A stretch of 9,111 bases of DNA, taken from the NCBI GenBank assembly GCA_002862965.1, contig PKCW01000298.1, positions 1 to 9,111 of the forward strand, read 5' to 3'. Both the position numbers and the translations under genes were made by a program. Of the stretch, positions 1-6,227 are shown in pieces. Positions within the stretch are counted from its first letter, which is position 1; each line of letters begins with the position of its first letter. The DNA is from Pseudomonadota bacterium. GTDB taxonomy: Bacteria > Pseudomonadota > Gammaproteobacteria > UBA5335. The notes beneath the pieces were generated by a model. That model had not been told where the DNA came from. It did no database searches and saw only the letters and a program-made list of their open reading frames with translations.

Positions 1-1674
1 GGCACCACCGGCTATGAATTCATCCGGCTCATGAACGGCGTGCAGATCGACGGCAATGGCCTTGCCGCGCTGCGCCAATGTTTCGCCGATTTCACCGGCC
101 GCACCGAGCCCTTGGGCGAGACCATCCACACCGCCAAGCGCACGATCATGCGCACCACGCTGGCCAGCGAGCTCAACGTGCTCGCCAACCGGCTGGGGCG
201 GCTGGCCGAGGCCGATCCCGTGACGCGCGACTTCACCGTCAATGCCTTGCGCAGCGCGCTGGCGGAGGTGGTCGCGGCCTTTCCCGTCTACCGCACCTAC
301 GTCGATGGCCGGGGCGCGCAGGATGAGGATCGGCGCGACCTGGACTGGGCCGTCGCGCAGGCGAAAAAGCGTCACGCGCGCGGGGAAACGACGATCTTCG
401 ATTTCATTCACCGCGTGCTCGCCCTGGACACGGCAGCGGACACGCCCGCCCTGCGCCGGCTGGCGTTGCAGGATTTCGCCATGCGCTTTGCCCAGTACAC
501 CGGGCCGGTGATGGCGAAATCGGTCGAGGACACGACCTTCTATCGCAGCTTTGCGCTGGCGTCCCTGAACGAGGTCGGCAGCAATCCGGCGCGCGCCGAG
601 GTCAGCGTGGCCGCGCTGCATCATCACAATCAGCGCCGGCTGCAGCAGTTTGCGCATCAGATGCTGGCCGGCACCACCCACGACACCAAGCGCAGCGAGG
701 ACGTGCGCGCCCGCCTCAATGTGCTGTCGGAGTGTCCGCAGGCCTTCGGCGAGGCCGTGCAGCGCTGGGCGCGCATGAACCGGCGCCACCTCACCGAAGC
801 GGACGGCGAGCGGTTGCCCGCAGCGCATCACGAGTACCTGCTCTACCAGACGCTGATCGGCAGCTGGCCCGCCGATGCGGCGGCGATCGCGCCTGATTAT
901 GCGGATCGCATCGTGGCCTACCTGCAAAAGGCCACGCGCGAAGGCAAGGAGCAGAGTTCCTGGTTCAGCCCGGATGCCGGCTACGAGACTGCGCTGGAGC
1001 GTTTCGTCCGCGGCGTTCTGGAGCCGGGGCCGACCAATCCGTTCCCGGACGATCTGGCCCGCTTCGTGGCGCCGCTCGTCCCCTTCGGGCGCTGGAACGG
1101 GCTCGCGCAAAGCCTGTTGCAGGCCACGGCGCCCGGTTTCCCAGACCTCTATCAGGGCACGGAACTGGAAACCCTGAGCCTCGTCGATCCGGACAACCGC
1201 CGTCCGGTGGACTATGCCAAACGCTCAGACCTGCTCGCGCGCTTGCGCGAGGCGCCGGATCCGGCGGCGCGCTGGCAGGCCGCGTGGGAGAACCGCACGG
1301 ACGGCGCGCTCAAGTTGCATCTCGTGCATGCGGCGCTCGCCTGGCGCCAGGCCGATCCCGCGCTGTTCCAGCAGGGCAGCTACCTGCCGCTGACGGTCAG
1401 TGGGCCGGCGTCCGAGCACCTCTGCGTGTTCGCCCGGCAGTTCGAGGGCCGCGCGCTCGTCGTGCTGGCGCCGCGCCTGCTCTACACCCTGTGCCAGGGC
1501 GACCTCGACCGATTGACCGGCGCGCGCTGGGCGGATACGCGCCTGCAAGCCGACCCCGGCCTGCCATCCGGCCCCTGGACGGACGTGCTGACGGGAACGC
1601 AGTGGGCCGAGGTGGGCGCCGATCTCGGCGCCGGCCTTGCCGGCGCGCCGCTCGCGCTGCTCAGGCCGGGGTGA
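1..1674 (+). CDS. treY: Maltooligosyltrehalose synthase (TreY), C-terminal part, 5' end outside window
   Basis: TreY, a GH13 enzyme, converts the reducing-end alpha-1,4 bond of maltooligosaccharides to an alpha,alpha-1,1 bond. TreZ then releases trehalose, a cytoplasmic compatible solute. The reading frame is open from base 1, where it reads GTTGYEF, a TreY hallmark, so the ATG at 31 is internal and the start lies outside the window. About 557 residues are present. Family motifs follow in order: PVMAKSVEDTTFYR near 505-546, TTHDTKRSEDVRAR near 673-714, YLLYQTLIGSWP near 838-870, KATREGKEQSSWF near 928-966, FPDLYQGTELE near 1138-1170, and SLVDPDNRRPVDY just after. The stop is TGA at 1672-1674. 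The frame is intact and all motifs expected in this part are present. treZ or other trehalose/glycogen genes would be expected upstream, but that is outside the window. The identification is secure; the missing N-terminus holds the rest of the catalytic barrel. Confidence 0.95.
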   Translation, partial: GTTGYEFIRLMNGVQIDGNGLAALRQCFADFTGRTEPLGETIHTAKRTIMRTTLASELNVLANRLGRLAEADPVTRDFTVNALRSALAEVVAAFPVYRTYVDGRGAQDEDRRDLDWAVAQAKKRHARGETTIFDFIHRVLALDTAADTPALRRLALQDFAMRFAQYTGPVMAKSVEDTTFYRSFALASLNEVGSNPARAEVSVAALHHHNQRRLQQFAHQMLAGTTHDTKRSEDVRARLNVLSECPQAFGEAVQRWARMNRRHLTEADGERLPAAHHEYLLYQTLIGSWPADAAAIAPDYADRIVAYLQKATREGKEQSSWFSPDAGYETALERFVRGVLEPGPTNPFPDDLARFVAPLVPFGRWNGLAQSLLQATAPGFPDLYQGTELETLSLVDPDNRRPVDYAKRSDLLARLREAPDPAARWQAAWENRTDGALKLHLVHAALAWRQADPALFQQGSYLPLTVSGPASEHLCVFARQFEGRALVVLAPRLLYTLCQGDLDRLTGARWADTRLQADPGLPSGPWTDVLTGTQWAEVGADLGAGLAGAPLALLRPG

Positions 1675-1692
1675 CTGCGCGCCGCATGAAAT

Positions 1693-1738
1693 TGGTGCGT
1701 CATCTGCACCACGGTCGCTTGTAGCGCGCATTTGGTGC
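1693..1738. promoter_or_regulatory. Cluster of TGGTGC/GCACCA hexamers, possible NtrC-type enhancer
   Basis: TGGTGC occurs at 1693-1698, its reverse complement GCACCA at 1706-1711, and TGGTGC again at 1733-1738. These are the half-site sequences of NtrC enhancers, whose consensus is GCACC(A), a short spacer, then (T)GGTGC. The cluster lies roughly 140-175 bp upstream of the start predicted from the sigma-54 match at 1849-1863, a usual distance for such enhancers. The first two half-sites are in the opposite order to the classical NtrC dyad (TGGTGC-N7-GCACCA), so another activator, or chance, remains possible. The assignment to NtrC is inference. Confidence 0.35.
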
Positions 1739-1848
1739 GCCTGATGTGGCTGCGTCGCGCCATAACAGCGCGCCATCGACCACCGGCGTCAAGGGGTTTG
1801 CTAGGCCGGGGCCGCATTCTCGGGCCAATCGGCCGGCGTGCGCGATCT

Positions 1849-1863
1849 TGGCGCAGATCTTGC
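1849..1863 (+). promoter_or_regulatory. Putative sigma-54 (RpoN) promoter of the nitrate transporter gene
   Basis: The sequence reads TGGCGC-AGATC-TTGC, against the sigma-54 consensus TGGCAC-N5-TTGC. The invariant GG (1850-1851) and GC (1862-1863) have the correct 12-bp register and only one base of the core differs. A start site about 12 bp downstream, near 1875, would leave a leader of about 27 nt before the ATG at 1902. Sigma-54 control with NtrC is a common arrangement for nitrate assimilation genes. A direct repeat GATCTTG (1844-1850 and 1856-1862) overlaps the element. Single sites of this kind occur by chance, but position and neighbouring gene make this one plausible. Confidence 0.5.
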
Positions 1864-1901
1864 GAATTTCCGGCACGCTCATCCTGCCGGAATCCCTCCC
1901 C

Positions 1902-3368
1902 ATGGCCGAAAGACTCAATCTCCTGTCCTTCAAGGACAACATGCGCATCCTGCACCTGAGCTGGATCGCCTTTTTCATCTCCTTCGCCGTCTGGTTCAAT
2001 CACGCCCCGCTCATGGCCGCCCTGCGGCAGAACTTCGGCCTGAACGAACAGGAAGTCGGCATCCTGCTGATCCTCAACGTGGCGCTCACCATTCCGGCGC
2101 GCATCGTGGTCGGCATGCTGGTCGACCGTTACGGTCCGCGGCGGATGTTCACGCTCATCCTCATCAGCGCGGGCCTCATGTGCTTCGCCTTCGCGCTCGC
2201 CCAGAGCTTCGCGCAGCTCGCGCTGACGCGGTTTCTGCTGGGCTTCGTGGGCGCCGGGTTCGTCGTCGGCATCCGCATGATCGGGGAGTGGTTCCCGGCC
2301 CGCCAGACGGGCATCGCGCAAGGCATCTACGGCGGCTGGGGCAACTTCGGCTCGGCTGCCTCGGCCATGCTGCTGCCGTCCCTGGCGCTCGCCTTCGGCG
2401 GCGAGCACGGCTGGCGCTTCGCCATCGCCGCCACGGGCGTCGTGGCCATCATCTACGGCGTCGTCTACTACCGCTCAGTGGAGGACACGCCCAAGGGCTC
2501 GACCTACTTCAAGCCCAAGAAGATGGGCGCGATGGAGGTCACCAGCCGCGGCGATCTGGCGCTCTACCTGCTCATGAGTCTGCCCATTTATGGGGCGCTG
2601 GCGCTGCTCGTCTGGAAGCTGTCGCCGTCCGGGCTGAAGTGGTTCTCGCCGGCCATGAGCTTCACGCTCTATGCCGCCATCGCGGCCATCTGCGCCTATC
2701 AGGGCTGGAAGATCGTGCAGGTGAACCGGGAAGTGCTGGCCAAGCCCGTGCCGGAGCTGTTTCGCTACCGCTTCGGGCAGGTGGCGATCCTGGATCTGGC
2801 CTACCTCGTCACCTTCGGCTCGGAGCTGGCGCTGGTGTCCATGCTGCCACTGTTCTATCTCGACCAGTTCCATCTTTCGCCGGTCACCGCCGGCCTCCTG
2901 GCCGGCACCTACCCCGTGATGAATCTGGTCGCCCGGCCCGCGGGCGGCATCCTGAGCGATCGCATCGGCCGGCGCCTGAGCCTGCTGTTGCTCTTCAGCG
3001 GCATCACCGGCAGTTTTCTGCTGCTGGGGCAGGTGAATCAGGGCTGGCCGGTGGCGCTGGTGGTGGCCAACACCCTGCTCTGCGGCCTGTTCGCCAAGGG
3101 CGGCTCGGGCGCCGTGTTCGCCATGGTGCCGCTGATCCAGCGCCGCATGACCGGCCAGATCGCCGGCATGGCGGGGGCCTACGGCAACGTCGGTGGGCTG
3201 GTGTTCCTGACCGTGCTGTCCTTCGTGTCGCCGCAGATCTTCTTCATGGTGATCGGTGGCACGGCGCTGGTGGTGCTGGCGCTGATCGCGCTGCTGCTGG
3301 CCGAGCCACGCGGGGAAACGGCTGAAGTCCTGCCCGACGGGACGGTGCAGATGATCAAGGTCGGCTGA
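1902..3368 (+). CDS. nasA: Nitrate/nitrite transporter, MFS (NNP/NarK-NasA family)
   Basis: An inner-membrane transporter of 488 residues for nitrate and/or nitrite uptake. Visible signatures are the NNP nitrate motifs GIYGGWGNFG (residues 141-150) and GMAGAYGNVGG (422-432); the Arg in helix 2 (R67, IPARIVV) and in helix 8 (R345, NLVARPAGG) that correspond to the NarK substrate-binding arginines; and MFS motif A at 71-81 (GMLVDRYGPRR) and 348-358 (GGILSDRIGRR). Besides the usual 12 helices, two more hydrophobic segments (about 218-240 and 248-266) lie between helices 6 and 7, suggesting 14 spans. I chose ATG 1902 because the protein then begins MAERLNLLSFKDNMRILHLSW, as relatives do. The frame is open back to GTG 1746, but those 52 residues look non-coding and would cover the promoter. 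No strong ribosome-binding site is visible. The next gene, 50 bp downstream, is a phosphatase-kinase, as at the P. aeruginosa nasA locus, which favours an assimilatory role. Confidence 0.88.
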   Translation: MAERLNLLSFKDNMRILHLSWIAFFISFAVWFNHAPLMAALRQNFGLNEQEVGILLILNVALTIPARIVVGMLVDRYGPRRMFTLILISAGLMCFAFALAQSFAQLALTRFLLGFVGAGFVVGIRMIGEWFPARQTGIAQGIYGGWGNFGSAASAMLLPSLALAFGGEHGWRFAIAATGVVAIIYGVVYYRSVEDTPKGSTYFKPKKMGAMEVTSRGDLALYLLMSLPIYGALALLVWKLSPSGLKWFSPAMSFTLYAAIAAICAYQGWKIVQVNREVLAKPVPELFRYRFGQVAILDLAYLVTFGSELALVSMLPLFYLDQFHLSPVTAGLLAGTYPVMNLVARPAGGILSDRIGRRLSLLLLFSGITGSFLLLGQVNQGWPVALVVANTLLCGLFAKGGSGAVFAMVPLIQRRMTGQIAGMAGAYGNVGGLVFLTVLSFVSPQIFFMVIGGTALVVLALIALLLAEPRGETAEVLPDGTVQMIKVG

Positions 3369-3418
3369 ATGATCCGCGGCGAGACCTGGATGACGGCCGC
3401 GCGCGGGATGCGCCGCCG

Positions 3419-5125
3419 ATGACGCCAGCGGCGCGGGTCTCGGTCGGCCAATACTCCGACCGGGGCGTCAAGGCCGAGAACCAGGACAGCTACGGCGTGC
3501 TGGTTCCCGCCTCGCCGCTGCTGGAGAGCAAGGGCATCGCCGCCGTGCTGGCCGACGGTGTGAGCGGCAGCGCGGCCGGGCGTGTCGCCAGCGAAACCAG
3601 CGTCAAGAGCCTGCTCCACGACTATTACTGCACCGCCGAGTCCTGGACCGTGAAGACGTCGGTGGAAAAGGTGCTGCGGGCCACCAACCGCTGGCTGTGC
3701 GGCCAGGGCGCAGACAGTGCGCGGCGCAGTTGCGCCACGACGCTGAGCGCGCTGGTGGTGAAATCCACCACGGCGCATCTGTTCCACGTCGGCGACACGC
3801 GCATCTACCGGCTGCGCCAGGGCGAACTCACCCAGCTCACCCAGGACCATCGCGTCTGGGTGTCGGAGGACCGGAATTTCCTCACCCGCGCGCTCGGCAT
3901 CGACCTGCATCTGGACATCGACTACCGCGCTTTGCCGGTCGAGGTCGGCGACGTGTTCCTGTTCACCACCGACGGGGTGCACGAGTACCTCAACGAGCAG
4001 GCGATGGTTGCCGCGATCCTGGCGCATGCCGACCATCTCGATCGGGCGGCGAAAGCGATCGCGACCGGCGCCCTGCACGCAGGCAGCCCCGACAATGTGA
4101 CCTGCCAGATCGTGCGCTTCGACGCGCTGCCGGAGATCGATGCGGCCGGCTGGTTCGACCAGCTCACCGAAAAGCCGTTTCCGCCCGAGCTCGATCCGGG
4201 GATGCGCATCGACGGCTACCGGATCGTCCGCGCCCTGCACGCCAGCGCGCGCAGCCAGGTCTATCTCGCCGTGGACGAGGACAGCGGTGCCCAGGTCGCG
4301 CTCAAGACCCCATCGGCCAACTATCAGGACGATCCGGTCTATCTGGACCTGTTCACGCACGAGGAATGGGTCGGCAAGCGTTTGCACAGCCCGCACGTGC
4401 TGCGCGTCGTCGAGCCCACCCGGCCGCGTCAGTTTCTCTACACGGTCGCGGAATACGTCGCGGGCGATACCCTGCGGCAATGGATGCACGGCCATCCGCA
4501 GCCGGACCTGCACCGGGTGCGCGACCTCATCGGCCAGATCGCGCGCGGCCTCATGGCCTTCCACCGGCTGGAGATGATCCATCAGGACCTGAAGCCCGAA
4601 AACATCCTCATCGATGCCGAAGGAACGGCCCGGATCATCGACTTCGGCTCGACCAAGATCGCCGGGGTCGAGGAAATCACCACCCCGATCCAGCGCCTGA
4701 ACCTGCTCGGCACTCGGCTCTACACCGCGCCCGAGTACCTGCTGGGCGAGCCCTGCAGCCCGCGCTCGGATCTTTTTTCGCTCGCCGTGATCACCTATGA
4801 ACTGCTCACGGGCCATCTGCCCTACGGCGAGCGCTATGACGAAACCACCATCCGCCGTCTCGCCTACACCCCGGCGCGGCAGTGGGCGCCGGACCTGCCG
4901 CTGTGGGTGGACTGGGCGCTGGAGAAGGCGCTGCAGCGCAATCCCGCGCTGCGCCAGGCGGAGCTCTCCGAATTTCTCCATGACCTCGGCGAGCCCAACC
5001 CCGACTTCGTCGCCGCGCGCCGGCCGCCCATCCTCGCCCGCGATCCCGTCGCCACCTGGCGCGGTTTGTTCATCCTCAGCGCGCTGGCCAATCTGATCCT
5101 GCTGTTCCTCCTCAGCCGGGGGTAG
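3419..5125 (+). CDS. Bifunctional PP2C phosphatase / Ser-Thr protein kinase, C-terminally membrane-anchored
   Basis: A 568-residue protein joining two opposing activities. The PP2C phosphatase (about 8-235) shows NQDSYG (21-26), ADGVSG (45-50), CATTLSALV (105-113), HVGDTRIYRL (123-132), TTDGV (183-187) and PDNVT (224-228); D46, D185 and D225 are likely metal ligands. The Hanks-type kinase (about 266-525) has K296 in VALKTP, HQDLKPENIL (388-397) with catalytic D390, DFG 408-410, APE 437-439 and D451. The nucleotide loop is degenerate (LHASARSQVYLA, 273-284) and the catalytic loop is HQD, not HRD; I recall both as typical of this fused subfamily. Residues 549-566 form one hydrophobic helix with a two-residue tail, so both domains should face the cytoplasm. 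ATG 3419 is the only good start, just before the first PP2C motif; GGGA at 3405-3408 is a weak ribosome-binding site. It is 50 bp behind the transporter and probably cotranscribed. A role in controlling nitrate uptake or assimilation is inferred. Confidence 0.9.
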   Translation: MTPAARVSVGQYSDRGVKAENQDSYGVLVPASPLLESKGIAAVLADGVSGSAAGRVASETSVKSLLHDYYCTAESWTVKTSVEKVLRATNRWLCGQGADSARRSCATTLSALVVKSTTAHLFHVGDTRIYRLRQGELTQLTQDHRVWVSEDRNFLTRALGIDLHLDIDYRALPVEVGDVFLFTTDGVHEYLNEQAMVAAILAHADHLDRAAKAIATGALHAGSPDNVTCQIVRFDALPEIDAAGWFDQLTEKPFPPELDPGMRIDGYRIVRALHASARSQVYLAVDEDSGAQVALKTPSANYQDDPVYLDLFTHEEWVGKRLHSPHVLRVVEPTRPRQFLYTVAEYVAGDTLRQWMHGHPQPDLHRVRDLIGQIARGLMAFHRLEMIHQDLKPENILIDAEGTARIIDFGSTKIAGVEEITTPIQRLNLLGTRLYTAPEYLLGEPCSPRSDLFSLAVITYELLTGHLPYGERYDETTIRRLAYTPARQWAPDLPLWVDWALEKALQRNPALRQAELSEFLHDLGEPNPDFVAARRPPILARDPVATWRGLFILSALANLILLFLLSRG

Positions 5126-5186
5126 TCACCCGATCCCGCGCGCCGTGCACCGGCTGGACTCGGCCTGCGCGCATCCAGGCGAGCGT

Positions 5187-5215
5187 CTGACAGGATCGCC
5201 GTTTCAGGCCACAAT
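5187..5215 (+). promoter_or_regulatory. Putative sigma-70-type promoter for the K+ channel gene
   Basis: CTGACA (5187-5192, five of six matches to the -35 consensus) is followed after exactly 17 bp by CACAAT (5210-5215, four of six matches to the -10 consensus). A start near 5222 would leave a leader of about 25 nt containing the AGGGGA ribosome-binding site at 5234-5239. This separates the two channel genes from the transporter/kinase unit, whose last gene ends 61 bp upstream of the -35 element. It is a sequence match only. Confidence 0.45.
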
Positions 5216-5233
5216 CCGGGCGAGGTCATCATC

Positions 5234-5239
5234 AGGGGA
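5234..5239 (+). promoter_or_regulatory. Ribosome-binding site fixing the K+ channel start
   Basis: AGGGGA lies 7 nt upstream of ATG 5247. It decides the start: the frame is open back to GTG 5145, but that extension would run through the likely promoter and has no family-like sequence. Confidence 0.7.
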
Positions 5240-5246
5240 CGCCGGA

Positions 5247-6059
5247 ATGCCGAACGGAAGGGATGAATTGCGGACGCGGCTGCGCCGGATCGTGTTCGGC
5301 ACCGACACACGGGCCGGCCAAGCCTTCGATGAAATCCTCATCGTGGCCATTCTGGTCAGCGTCGTCGCGGTCATGCTCGACAGCGTGCAGTCCATCCATG
5401 CGCACTACGGCGCTGCGCTATACGTCGCCGAGTGGGCATTCACCATCCTGTTCACGCTGGAATACCTGCTGCGCCTGTGGGTGAGCGACCGGCCATTGCG
5501 CTACGCCCGCAGCTTCTACGGCCTCGTCGATCTCGCGGCGGTGTTGCCCACCTATCTCAGCCTGCTCGTGCCCGGCGCCCACTACCTGCTCAGCATCCGC
5601 CTGCTGCGCGCGCTGCGCATCTTCCGCGTGCTGCGGTTGCTCAACTTCCTGCGCGAGGCCAATTTCCTGATCGAAGCGCTGGTGCAGGCGCGGCGCAAGA
5701 TCGGCGTGTTCCTGTTCACCGTGCTCATCCTGATGGTGATCTTCGGCACCCTGATGTACGTCGTGGAGGGGCCGGAGAACGGCTTCACCAGCATCCCGGT
5801 GAGCGTCTATTGGGCCATCGTCACCGTGACCACCGTCGGCTACGGCGACATCTCGCCGGTCACGGCCCTGGGCCGCGCCATCGCTTCCGTCGCCATGCTG
5901 ACCGGCTACGCCATCATTGCCGTACCGACCGGCATCGTCACCGCCGAAATGACCGCCCTGATCCAGCGCGAGCGCCATCGACGCGCCTGCGCGCAATGCG
6001 GCCTGCGCGAGCACGAGGCGGACGCGCACTACTGCCGGCGGTGTGGCGCCGCGCTCTGA
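5247..6059 (+). CDS. Voltage-gated potassium channel (six-helix Kv type) with C-terminal zinc ribbon
   Basis: An inner-membrane K+ channel subunit of 270 residues, expected to form a tetramer. Segments are S1 (about 27-45), S2 (57-79), S3 (89-107), S4 (112-133), S5 (152-174), a pore helix and filter TVGYGD (196-201), and S6 (206-235). S4 is a full voltage sensor with an Arg at every third position: R118, R121, R124, R127, R130. TVGYGD is the classical K+ selectivity filter. Instead of an RCK/TrkA-N domain, the short cytoplasmic tail ends in C248-x2-C251-x11-C263-x2-C266, a zinc-ribbon pattern; I recall similar tails in other proteobacterial ion transporters. It has its own likely promoter and good ribosome-binding site, and is followed 168 bp later by a mechanosensitive channel gene. 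Together they suggest membrane-potential or turgor control. Function is well supported; the physiological role is inferred. Confidence 0.93.
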   Translation: MPNGRDELRTRLRRIVFGTDTRAGQAFDEILIVAILVSVVAVMLDSVQSIHAHYGAALYVAEWAFTILFTLEYLLRLWVSDRPLRYARSFYGLVDLAAVLPTYLSLLVPGAHYLLSIRLLRALRIFRVLRLLNFLREANFLIEALVQARRKIGVFLFTVLILMVIFGTLMYVVEGPENGFTSIPVSVYWAIVTVTTVGYGDISPVTALGRAIASVAMLTGYAIIAVPTGIVTAEMTALIQRERHRRACAQCGLREHEADAHYCRRCGAAL

Positions 6060-6213
6060 ATCGCGGGCGCCGGGCACCGCGACCGCGCCCCAGCCCGCGG
6101 CAGCAGCGGCTGCATCTGATGCGCTCGAGCGGCCGTGCCGGGAACCCGGCTCGCCTCGCGCGGTCTTCACAGGCATTGGTCAACGCGTGCTGCACACCGG
6201 CTCGCCAGCTCCC

Positions 6214-6218
6214 GGGAG
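6214..6218 (+). promoter_or_regulatory. Ribosome-binding site fixing the MscS-family start
   Basis: GGGAG lies 9 nt upstream of ATG 6228 and favours that start over the in-frame upstream ATG at 6135, whose extra 31 residues are not membrane-like and resemble non-coding GC-rich sequence. Confidence 0.55.
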
Positions 6219-6227
6219 CGCCACACC

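Noticed and set aside
1746..1901. In-frame GTG extension adding 52 residues to the nitrate transporter
   Set aside because: The extra residues show no transporter-like or signal sequence, and the stretch contains the likely sigma-54 promoter. ATG 1902 gives the family-typical N-terminus.
1482..2408. A 308-codon minus-strand open frame over the treY end and transporter start
   Set aside because: It has low-complexity, charged composition, no motif, and is antisense to two supported genes and their promoter region.
3179..4981. A 600-codon open frame on the minus strand
   Set aside because: It lies antisense to the transporter end and the phosphatase-kinase gene. It shows no recognisable motif and is explained by codon bias in GC-rich DNA.
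5117..5132. CGGG/CCCG dyad at the end of the kinase gene as a terminator
   Set aside because: The stem is only four pairs, there is no T-tract, and it overlaps the stop codon.
6137..6150. GCCGGG-AA-CCCGGC dyad between the K+ channel and MscS genes as a terminator
   Set aside because: The loop is too small for a full stem, no T-tract follows, and such GC dyads are common here.
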